Part shown: in pieces, positions 1 to 6,267 of the stretch
Numbering within the stretch: position 1 is the stretch's first letter
Layout: each line of letters opens with the position of its first letter
NCBI GenBank assembly: GCA_021767525.1
Contig: JAASTF010000112.1
Coordinates: forward strand, 1 to 9,271
Length of the DNA stretch: 9,271 nucleotides
Reading direction: 5' to 3'
From: Paracoccaceae bacterium
Lineage (GTDB): Bacteria > Pseudomonadota > Alphaproteobacteria > Rhodobacterales > Rhodobacteraceae
Notes under the pieces: model-generated
The model's input: only the letters and a program-made list of their open reading frames with translations
Told to the model about the DNA's origin: nothing
Databases searched by the model: none
Position numbers and translations under genes: made by a program

Positions 1-3000
1 CCGAAATCCAGGATCAGGAAGCCGTTGGCATCGCGCCCGGCAAAGGGGATCAGGTCGGTCGGCACCGGCGTGCCGCCGCCCAGCAGGTCGGCATCGATCT
101 GGATCGCGTCGATGGCGTTCTGGAAATCGGCCACCCGGTCGGCACCGCTGCCGGCCATGAAGACGAAGGTATCCGCCCCGATGCCACCGCGCAGCACGTC
201 GTCGCCCAGGCCGCCATCCAGCGTGTCGTTGCCGGCATTGCCCTCCAGCCGGTCATCGCCCGCGCCGCCATTCAGCACGTCAAAGCCGTTGCCGGCGAAC
301 AGCGTGTCGCTGCCTGCATCGCCGTTCAGCACATCGGCCCCGAACCCGCCTTCCAGCCGGTCGGCCCCGCGCCCGCCATTCAGCTCGTCATTGCCGTTGT
401 TGCCCTGCAGCGTGTCGTTGCCGGTGCCGCCGAACAGGGTGTCATAGCCATCGCGCGCCACCAGAAGGTCATTGCCCGCGCCGCCATCCAGCACGTCGAA
501 GCCAAGACCGCCCTGCAGCTCGTCATCGCCCGAGCCGCCCATCAGGCTGTCATTGCCGAAATTGCCCTCGAGCGTGTCGTTGCCGGCGCCGCCATCGAGA
601 CTGTCAAAGCCGTTCAGGCCGGTCACGACATCGTCGCCTTCGCCCGCATCGACCGAGTCGAAGCCGAAGCCGGCGTTGATCTGGTCGTTGCCGTCGCCTG
701 CGACGACGGTGTCGTTGTTGTTGCCGGACGCGATGGTGTCGTCGCCGTCACCGCCGGTCAGGCTGTCGGGCGCGCCGCCGCCCGACACCGTGGTGCCCGG
801 CACCCGGCCGCCGGCATTGCCGATCAGCGTCTGCACGTCGCCAACGCTGACCCCGCTAAAGGTCAGCGTGTCGCCGCCGCCGAAATCGACCACGACATTG
901 CCCGCCCCGTCGGCGGTGGCTGCACCCAGGGCGGCGTCCACCTCGGTCTGCAGCGCGCCGTTGCGCACGGTCAGCCCGTCCAACGCGGCATTGAAATCGC
1001 CGATCGTGTCATTGCCGCCGGTATAGACAAAGCTGTCGGCGCCGCCGCGCCCCTCGAGCAGTTCGTCACCCGCGGTGCCGCGGATCGTGTCGTTGCCGTT
1101 CGAGCCGCGCAGCCGTTCGAACCCGGCGATCAGGTCGGTAAAGCTGCCGCCCGCGACCAGCGTGCCGGTTGCGGTGCCCGCCTCGGCGTCGATATCGACC
1201 GCGGCCACCGTGCCCCGGTCATAGCGGATGCGGTCGAACCCGTCGCCGCCATCCAGGTCGTTGTTGCCGCCCACATAGCGATACGAGTTGTTGCCCGCGT
1301 CGCCCAGGAACATATCGTCGAAGTCCGTGCCCACCACCTCGAAGACCGAGGCCGTGCCGCCGATCGCCTCGGCATTGCCAAAGCCGTCATTGGCGATGGT
1401 TCCGGCCGCCAGGTCGATGTCGACGCCTTCGGTCGCATCGCTGAAATTCAACCGCACCAGGCCGGCGCCGCCGATGGTCAGCGCATCGACACCGTCGCCC
1501 ATGCGCAGGCTCATCCACTGCTGGCTGCCCGGCGCCACGTCGAAGCTGTCATTGCCGGTGGTGCCGCGGATTTCCAGCCCGCCCACGGCGAAGCCTGCGT
1601 TCAGCACGTTGGCCACGTCCTGCATCGTGTCGGTGTCGCCGCCCGAATAGGCCACGCTGCCGGTATTGGCAGCACCGTCGATCGTGACGGCGATGGTCTG
1701 GCTGCCGTCGAGAAAGCCGTAATCGACAGTGACGAAGCCGGTCACCACGTCCGAGAAATCCAGCAGGTCATTGCCCAGGCCAGGGCGGATGTAATCGCCG
1801 CTGCCGTCGTTGTCGCCGGTGACAAAGCGGTCATCGCCATTGGTGCCGATCAGGTTGTCATTGCCCGGCGTCCCGATGATGTCGTTGTAATTGCTGGCCG
1901 CGTTCAGCGATTGCACATCGGCCACCGTCGCCCCCCAGAAGGTCAGCGTGTTGCCGCCGCCGAAATCGACGATGGCGTTGTTGCCGCTGGCGGTGGCACT
2001 TTGCAGCGCGCTGTCGATCTGCGCCTGGCTGAGCCCGAGATCGAATGTCACGGTTTCGCCAAGGAAATCGAAATCGCTGATCGTGTCGTTGCCGCCGGTA
2101 TAGGTAAAGCTGTCGTTGCCGCCGCGCCCGTCAAAGCGCTCGTCGGCGCTGCTGCCGATCAGCGTGTCGCCGAAATTCGAGCCGCGCACCCATTCGATGT
2201 TGTTGAGCGTGTCGGTAAAGCTGTTGCCGAACCAGCTGCCGCTGGCGGTGCCCGCGTCCAGGTCGACCGTCACGCCGCCATCGACGCCGAACCGGTCATA
2301 GCGGATGCGGTCGAACCCGGCGCCACCATCGACCAGGTCATTGCCTTCGCCGGTGATGAAGGCCTCGTTGCCGGCGCTGCCGATCAGCGTGTCATTGGCA
2401 AAGCCGCCCTGCACCTCCCAGACCTGACCGGTGATGGTTTCGGTATTGCCGAACCCGTCATCGACAACCGTGCCGGTGCCCAGGTTGACCGAAACCGCGC
2501 CGAACCCGCCTTCGAGGTTCAGCCGCACGAAACCGTCGCCCGAGATGTCATAGCTGTCGGTGCCCTCGCCGCCGCGCACCTGCGCCCACTGGTCGGTGTC
2601 CAGCGTCAGGGTGAAACTGTCATCCGACATGGTGCCGCTCAGACCCAGGCCGCCGGCGATCGCACCCGCATCAAGCGGCGCATCGAGCCCCTGCAGCGTG
2701 TCGGTGCCGGCATCGGCCTTGTCCACACTGCCGGTGCCGGTGACGCCATTGATCACCACGTCGACCCCGGTCATGAACAGCGGCGAATAATCGATCGTGA
2801 CATAGCCATCGGGGCCCACATTGTCGCCCACATCGATCGTATCGTTGCCGATCGAGCTCTGGACATAATCGTTGTTGCCGCCGCCGGTGGTGATGAAATC
2901 GTCATCGGTGGTGCCGAACAGCTGGTTGTTGCTGCCGTCGCCGGAAACCGGGTTCACCGGGGTGCCCGCGGCGCTGATCTGCACACCCTGGAAGCTGGAA

Positions 3001-3437
3001 ATCGGGATGTCCTGCCCGGGCGCAAAGGCGCCGGTGGCGACGCCAAAGCCGGTGATGCTGTTCTCCAGCGCCTGGAACCCGGCCAGGGTGGGCGTCACGA
3101 ACAGCGGGTCGCCACCGATCTGAAAGATGTAATCGGTGGCCGCGCTGTCGTCATAGAGGCCCAGCACGATGTGGGTGCCCTGGTTGGTGGTGACAAAGCC
3201 CAGGTAATCCTCGTTGAAGGGGCTATCGGGAAATGGCGTTCCGTTGATCGTCACGCTTTGCGATTCGGTCCCGCCCAGCTCGACCTCGGGGACACCGTCG
3301 ATGGTCGACAGCACCTGGTAATTCAGAACGGCCTGATCATTGGGAAAGACGACCTGCAGCGTGGCGGTCCCAACGGCAACGGGGTCGTCGTTCTGGTTGT
3401 AGGTGACGGAAAAGCCGGTCAGCGTATAGGTGGTCAT
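1..3437 (-). CDS. Large RTX calcium-binding protein, probable type I secretion substrate (C-terminus cut by window edge)
   Basis: An unbroken minus-strand frame of 1145 codons runs from ATG at 3437 to the left edge with no stop. The start is supported by an AAAGGGA ribosome site 10 nt upstream. Residues 1-160 form an unrecognised, beta-rich acidic domain beginning MTTYTLTGFSVTY, with no signal peptide. Residues ~165-515 and ~521-872 are two tandem related modules. Residues 886-1092 are 23 contiguous nonapeptides of the GGxGxDxLx type that bind calcium in a parallel beta-roll. From 1093 on there is the usual cap (GADTFVF, then VADFQNAID and a visible end ..GFLILDF). The RTX2 protein in this window ends about 25 residues after its matching VVLDFGG, so this protein probably stops shortly outside the window. 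I see no cysteine, as is common in type I substrates. It is likely exported in one step by an ABC/MFP/TolC system not present here. Adhesin, matrix or S-layer-like roles are all possible; no enzymatic motif was recognised. Confidence is high for the gene and family, low for function. Confidence 0.93.
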   Translation of the reverse strand, partial: MTTYTLTGFSVTYNQNDDPVAVGTATLQVVFPNDQAVLNYQVLSTIDGVPEVELGGTESQSVTINGTPFPDSPFNEDYLGFVTTNQGTHIVLGLYDDSAATDYIFQIGGDPLFVTPTLAGFQALENSITGFGVATGAFAPGQDIPISSFQGVQISAAGTPVNPVSGDGSNNQLFGTTDDDFITTGGGNNDYVQSSIGNDTIDVGDNVGPDGYVTIDYSPLFMTGVDVVINGVTGTGSVDKADAGTDTLQGLDAPLDAGAIAGGLGLSGTMSDDSFTLTLDTDQWAQVRGGEGTDSYDISGDGFVRLNLEGGFGAVSVNLGTGTVVDDGFGNTETITGQVWEVQGGFANDTLIGSAGNEAFITGEGNDLVDGGAGFDRIRYDRFGVDGGVTVDLDAGTASGSWFGNSFTDTLNNIEWVRGSNFGDTLIGSSADERFDGRGGNDSFTYTGGNDTISDFDFLGETVTFDLGLSQAQIDSALQSATASGNNAIVDFGGGNTLTFWGATVADVQSLNAASNYNDIIGTPGNDNLIGTNGDDRFVTGDNDGSGDYIRPGLGNDLLDFSDVVTGFVTVDYGFLDGSQTIAVTIDGAANTGSVAYSGGDTDTMQDVANVLNAGFAVGGLEIRGTTGNDSFDVAPGSQQWMSLRMGDGVDALTIGGAGLVRLNFSDATEGVDIDLAAGTIANDGFGNAEAIGGTASVFEVVGTDFDDMFLGDAGNNSYRYVGGNNDLDGGDGFDRIRYDRGTVAAVDIDAEAGTATGTLVAGGSFTDLIAGFERLRGSNGNDTIRGTAGDELLEGRGGADSFVYTGGNDTIGDFNAALDGLTVRNGALQTEVDAALGAATADGAGNVVVDFGGGDTLTFSGVSVGDVQTLIGNAGGRVPGTTVSGGGAPDSLTGGDGDDTIASGNNNDTVVAGDGNDQINAGFGFDSVDAGEGDDVVTGLNGFDSLDGGAGNDTLEGNFGNDSLMGGSGDDELQGGLGFDVLDGGAGNDLLVARDGYDTLFGGTGNDTLQGNNGNDELNGGRGADRLEGGFGADVLNGDAGSDTLFAGNGFDVLNGGAGDDRLEGNAGNDTLDGGLGDDVLRGGIGADTFVFMAGSGADRVADFQNAIDAIQIDADLLGGGTPVPTDLIPFAGRDANGFLILDF
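162..782 (-). repeat. 23 uninterrupted RTX nonapeptides (residues 886-1092 of the left RTX protein)
   Basis: Reading the minus strand, 621 bases divide exactly into 23 units of 27 bases, with Gly at positions 1, 2 and 4, Asp at 6 and an aliphatic residue at 8. Units run from GGGAPDSLT to GGIGADTFV. A weaker four-unit (36-residue) superperiod is visible: units 7, 11 and 19 carry GFDSLD, GFDVLD and GFDVLN, and the units after them read GGAGNDTLE, GGAGNDLLV and GGAGDDRLE. Each pair of units is expected to form a calcium-binding turn of a beta-roll. Confidence 0.95.
822..1877 (-). repeat. Module B of the tandem duplication in the left RTX protein (residues ~521-872)
   Basis: This is the second copy of the module, with matching blocks QQWMSLRMGDGVDALTIGG, LVRLNFSDA, NDGFGNAEAIGG, DGGDGFDRIRYDR, SFTDLIAGFERLRGSNGNDT, DSFVYTGGNDTIGDFNA and DFGGGDTLTFSGVSVGDVQ. 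It opens with NDNLIGTNGDDRFVTGDN and leads directly into the nonapeptide block. Copies A and B have nearly equal length (about 1050 nt each). DNA identity is retained in places, for example the stretch encoding DFGGG near 869-892 and 1949-1972, but most third positions differ. The duplication is therefore old and under protein-level constraint. Boundaries are approximate. Confidence 0.75.
1895..2944 (-). repeat. Module A of a tandem ~350-residue duplication in the left RTX protein (residues ~165-515)
   Basis: This stretch aligns block by block with module B immediately downstream in the protein. Shared blocks, in order: DQWAQVRGGEGTDSYDISG; FVRLNLEGG; DDGFGNTETITG; DGGAGFDRIRYDR; SFTDTLNNIEWVRGSNFGDT; DSFTYTGGNDTISDFDF; and DFGGGNTLTFWGATVADVQ. 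It opens with degenerate RTX-like repeats (NNQLFGTTDDDFITTGGG) and contains scattered single nonapeptides, so it is probably an elongated beta-solenoid. I do not recognise it as a named domain. Boundaries are approximate. Confidence 0.75.
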
Positions 3438-3447
3438 GGTCTGGAAG

Positions 3448-3454
3448 TCCCTTT
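3448..3454 (-). promoter_or_regulatory. Shine-Dalgarno site of the left RTX gene
   Basis: The minus strand reads AAAGGGA, followed by a 10-nt spacer and ATG at 3437. It supports that start; no competing in-frame start with a better site was seen upstream. Confidence 0.65.
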
Positions 3455-3483
3455 GGTCAGTCAGGCAGAGCGCGGTTTGAAAT

Positions 3484-3497
3484 ATGTCCCAAGACAT
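3484..3497. promoter_or_regulatory. Inverted repeat ATGTC-CCAA-GACAT, possible operator
   Basis: Perfect 5-bp arms flank a 4-base centre, 47 bp upstream of the left RTX start codon. The position would suit a regulator controlling that gene or both genes. It is short enough to be chance, and the window holds no second copy to compare with. Confidence 0.25.
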
Positions 3498-3652
3498 GGC
3501 ACGGCACCCTTGTCCAAGTCCAACAAAACCGGGCCGCGGACCGCTGAATTTTTCTTAAAACCGGCGCCAAACGCCGTGCTCCGGCCACAATTCCTTCGCG
3601 CTGACGACCCCGCCGCCACGCCAGTCTGGGCGCGGGAAAAGCGGGATCGGGG

Positions 3653-6181
3653 ATGGTGCAGCCTATCGCATATTCGGGCACGGTATGGGCCGCGGACCGC
3701 CCGGTTCTGGGCGCGCTGCGCGACCTTGCCCTGATCGAGACGGGCACGGGGCTGGCGGTGCAGGCGGTGGCGGGCCCGGCGCCGGGGCTGCAGCTGTCGG
3801 CCTGGGCGCTGGACGGGCTGACTCTTGTGGACAATGCGGCGCTGCCCGGGCCCGGTCGGGCAGGAACAGAGCCTGAAATCGTGCAGGCCGACCTGTCCGC
3901 CACGGTCGGGCTCGGCCTGGTTCTGGGCGACGGGCTGTCGGGGCTGACGGGGCTTTGGGCCGATGGTGCCGGGGGCTGGGAGGGTACGGTCATGCCCGGC
4001 GGCGGCATTGGCCCGGATCTGACCGCGCTGGCGGTGACGGGGCAGGGGGCGGCGGTGTTCGCCTATGGGCTGGTGGCCGGGGCGCAGGCGCCCGCGTCCT
4101 GGAGTATTGGCGCGGATGGCCGGTTCGCGCCGCTGTCGCAGGGCATGACGGCGCCCGTACAGGCCAACGGCCTGCCTGCCCCTGGCCTGACCGCGCTGGC
4201 GGCGGGGGAGGGCCATGTGGTGGCGGGCGGCACCGGCGCGGCGCTGCTCAGCCTGTACAGCATCTCTGGCGACGGGCGCCTTGCCCTGACCGACACGGTG
4301 CCCGAAACCGACAATCCCGGCCTTGGCGGCGCGCTGAGCGTGGCGATCGCCCCGGGCCACGTGATCGCGGCGGCGGCGGGCAGCGGCACGCTGACCGTCT
4401 GGGCGATCACCCCGGGCGGCGGGCTGGCGCTGCGCGACCATGTGATCGACAGCCTGCACAGCCGCTTTCAGGGCGCCAGCCACCTGGCGGTGGCAAGCGT
4501 CGATGGTGCGGTTTTCGTGGCCGCGGGCGGCGCCGATAGCGGGATCAGCCTGTTCCGCCTGACGCCGGGGGGGCGGCTGGTGCACCTGGCGCAGCTGGCC
4601 GATGCGCCGGGCTGGTCGCTGGATGGGCTGGCGGCACTGGACATGGCGGCGGACGGGCAGGGGCGCCTGCACCTGGTCAGCGCCGGGCTGCGCGATGCCG
4701 GGATCAGCCATTTCACCTATGACCCCGGCCCCGGCCTGGTGGTCGAGGGGGTCGCGGCCGACGAGTCGCTGACCGGCGGCGCCGGTGCCGACATCCTGCG
4801 CGACGGGGCCGGAACAGACACTGTTTTCGGCGGGGCAGGGGCCGATATCTTTGCCTTCGATACCGATGGGCTGGCCGATACGATCGCCGATTTCGAGGCC
4901 GGGATCGACCGGTTGGATCTGTCGGGCTGGGCGTTCTGGCGCGGGGGGCATCAGCTGCGCATCGACACGCGGCTGGATGGGGCCGAAATCGTCTATGAGG
5001 GGCCCGCCGGAACCGAGCGTCTGGTGCTGCTGTCGGCCGATGGCGGAACGTTGAGCGCGGCCCAGGTGCAGGCCGCCATCCTGACCGGGCCCGACCGGTT
5101 TCTGCCTGCCTGGCTCGAGGCTCCCGCCCTGCGCCCGCCTGACCCTCCCGCCCCCGGGGCGCTGCGGCTGGACGGCACACCGGGCGACGACGTGCTGCAG
5201 GGCGCGGCTGCGGGCGACACCATAACCGGGCTGGGCGGCTCGGATCGACTGGGCGGCGGCGCGGGCGCGGATCTGATCATCGCGGGCATCGGCTTTGACA
5301 CGGTGCTGGGGGGCGATGGCGATGACACGATCACCGGGCTCGACGGCTATGACAGCCTGTCGGGCGGGTCGGGCGAGGATGCGATCACGGGCAATAACGG
5401 CAATGACTGGCTGGCGGGCGAGGCCGGCCATGACCGGCTGGAAGGCGGGTTTGGGGCCGATACCGTGCTGGGGGGCGATGGCAATGACACCGTGCTGGGC
5501 GGATCGGGGCCCGACCTTCTGCTTGGCGAGGACGGGGCCGACCTGCTGCAGGGCAATGCCGGGGCCGACACGCTGCAGGGGGGCGCAGGTGACGACCGGC
5601 TCGAGGGTGGGATCAACCACGACCGGCTCGAGGGCGGGGCCGGGCAGGACAGCCTGCTGGGCGGCAATGGCGCCGACAGCCTGCGGGCCGGTGCCGATGC
5701 AGACCGGGCCTGGGGCAACGCGGGCAACGACGCGCTGTGGGGCGACGGGGGGGGCGACAGCCTGTGGGGCGGGATCGGCCATGACCGGCTGGAAGGCGGG
5801 ACGGGCAACGACTGGCTGTGGGGCGAGGACGGGGCGGATACGCTGCTGGGGGGCGCTGGCGACGACCGGATCGAGGGCAATGCCGGCGACGACTGGCTGG
5901 AGGGCGGTGGCGGCTCTGACTGGCTGGATGGCGGGATCGGTGCCGACACCTTTGTCTTTCGGGAAGGAACGGTGCAGATTGCCCGGTTTCAGGCCGGAAT
6001 AGATACTGTTTTGTTCGACGCCGCGCTATGGGGCGGGGGCGCGCGCAGCCCCGAGCAGATCCTGGCCGGGGCTGTGGTGACGGGCACGGCTGTGGTTCTT
6101 GATTTCGGCGGCGCGGGGCTGTTGCGGATCGAGGGCCTGACAGCCCCCGACCTGATCCTGGACGATATCGGGCTTGTTTAG
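3653..6181 (+). CDS. Beta-propeller-like / RTX calcium-binding protein, probable type I secretion substrate (842 aa)
   Basis: The protein starts MVQPIAYSGTVWAAD without a signal peptide and contains no cysteine. Residues 1-365 carry recurring ~45-50-residue units such as LSLYSISGDGRLALTDTV, LTVWAITPGGGLALRDHV and ISLFRLTPGGRLVHLAQL. This blade-like pattern resembles WD40/lactonase-type beta-propellers; the fold is my inference. Residues 366-401 are four nonapeptides ending GADIFAF, followed to ~482 by a cap (DTIADFEAGIDRLDL) like those that normally end RTX proteins. A Pro-rich linker (~483-507) leads to 29 unbroken nonapeptides (508-768). A 74-residue tail follows (GADTFVF, ARFQAGIDTVLF, VVLDFGGAG, ending ILDDIGLV), as expected for a type I secretion signal. 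A GCGGGA sequence 6 nt before the ATG is a modest ribosome site. The gene is divergent from the other RTX gene and convergent with kpsM. The role of the propeller (glycan binding, enzyme or scaffold) is unknown; no catalytic motif is recognised. Confidence 0.93.
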   Translation: MVQPIAYSGTVWAADRPVLGALRDLALIETGTGLAVQAVAGPAPGLQLSAWALDGLTLVDNAALPGPGRAGTEPEIVQADLSATVGLGLVLGDGLSGLTGLWADGAGGWEGTVMPGGGIGPDLTALAVTGQGAAVFAYGLVAGAQAPASWSIGADGRFAPLSQGMTAPVQANGLPAPGLTALAAGEGHVVAGGTGAALLSLYSISGDGRLALTDTVPETDNPGLGGALSVAIAPGHVIAAAAGSGTLTVWAITPGGGLALRDHVIDSLHSRFQGASHLAVASVDGAVFVAAGGADSGISLFRLTPGGRLVHLAQLADAPGWSLDGLAALDMAADGQGRLHLVSAGLRDAGISHFTYDPGPGLVVEGVAADESLTGGAGADILRDGAGTDTVFGGAGADIFAFDTDGLADTIADFEAGIDRLDLSGWAFWRGGHQLRIDTRLDGAEIVYEGPAGTERLVLLSADGGTLSAAQVQAAILTGPDRFLPAWLEAPALRPPDPPAPGALRLDGTPGDDVLQGAAAGDTITGLGGSDRLGGGAGADLIIAGIGFDTVLGGDGDDTITGLDGYDSLSGGSGEDAITGNNGNDWLAGEAGHDRLEGGFGADTVLGGDGNDTVLGGSGPDLLLGEDGADLLQGNAGADTLQGGAGDDRLEGGINHDRLEGGAGQDSLLGGNGADSLRAGADADRAWGNAGNDALWGDGGGDSLWGGIGHDRLEGGTGNDWLWGEDGADTLLGGAGDDRIEGNAGDDWLEGGGGSDWLDGGIGADTFVFREGTVQIARFQAGIDTVLFDAALWGGGARSPEQILAGAVVTGTAVVLDFGGAGLLRIEGLTAPDLILDDIGLV
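4748..4855 (+). repeat. Short internal RTX block (4 nonapeptides, residues 366-401)
   Basis: The units are GVAADESLT, GGAGADILR, DGAGTDTVF and GGAGADIFA, the last running into F as in GADIFAF, a sequence that normally closes an RTX array. It is followed by a cap-like segment, so the protein has an internal copy of an RTX end module ahead of its main array. Confidence 0.85.
5174..5956 (+). repeat. 29 uninterrupted RTX nonapeptides (residues 508-768)
   Basis: The 783 bases divide into exactly 29 units of 27 bases, from GTPGDDVLQ to GGIGADTFV, without an insertion. Asp at position 6 is kept in all units; position 8 is Leu, Ile or Val in nearly all. Several units carry Trp at position 7 or 9 (NDWLA, DRAW, NDALW, GDSLW, NDWLW, DDWLE, SDWLD), mostly in the last third. 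The array is expected to form a long calcium-loaded beta-roll. Confidence 0.96.
5592..5634 (+). repeat. Exact 16-bp direct repeat spaced one nonapeptide apart
   Basis: ACGACCGGCTCGAGGG occurs at 5592-5607 and again at 5619-5634, exactly 27 bp apart, encoding DDRLEGG and HDRLEGG in adjacent units. Identity extends to the third codon positions, which suggests a recent one-unit duplication or conversion within the array. Confidence 0.7.
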
Positions 6182-6267
6182 AGTCTGTTTGCCGCCCTGG
6201 TCGCCCTGTCCGCGTTTTGCGCGTCAGGCGTCGGTGCCCCGGGCCGGCTGCATCGCGCGGGCGACGA

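Larger units (their letters stand above)
3438..3652. promoter_or_regulatory. 215-bp divergent intergenic region between two RTX genes
   Basis: The spacer separates the two start codons and must hold the control signals for both genes unless one is read from further away. It contains an AT-rich island unusual for this GC-rich window (around 3545-3560, with TTTTTCTTAAAA), a small inverted repeat at 3484-3497 and a CATATT hexamer on the minus strand beside it. I could not find a convincing -35/-10 pair with 16-18 bp spacing in either direction, so no promoter is placed. A 5-bp stem CGGCG/CGCCG at 3562-3576 is probably incidental. Confidence 0.4.

Noticed and set aside
162..782. Regular 27-bp DNA periodicity that could be mistaken for a CRISPR or minisatellite
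   Set aside because: The period is exactly nine codons and follows the GGxGxDxLx protein pattern; there are no conserved DNA repeats with unique spacers.
3562..3576. CGGCG/CGCCG hairpin beside an A/T run as an intrinsic terminator
   Set aside because: It lies between divergent start codons where no transcript should end, and the run after it on the minus strand (GTTTTAAG) is not a clean T tract.
3531..3700. 14-bp direct repeat GGGCCGCGGACCGC at 3531-3544 and 3687-3700
   Set aside because: One copy lies inside the RTX coding sequence, and such GC-only words recur easily by chance here; no attachment-site or mobile element features accompany it.
1911..3734. A 607-codon plus-strand open frame opposite the left RTX gene
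   Set aside because: Its low-complexity Val/Ala/Gly/Asp product has no recognisable domain; the minus strand encodes a coherent RTX protein across the same bases and has a ribosome site and start.
3461..5782. A 773-codon minus-strand open frame opposite the 842-aa RTX gene
   Set aside because: Its translation is Pro/Arg/Gln/Ala-rich without domain character, and it is explained by the GC-rich, 27-bp periodic codons of the RTX gene on the other strand, which shows clear nonapeptides.
6182..6267. Bidirectional terminator in the convergent gap between the RTX gene and kpsM
   Set aside because: Only a 4-bp stem (CGCG-TTTTG-CGCG) was found, without a T-run on either side; too weak to call.
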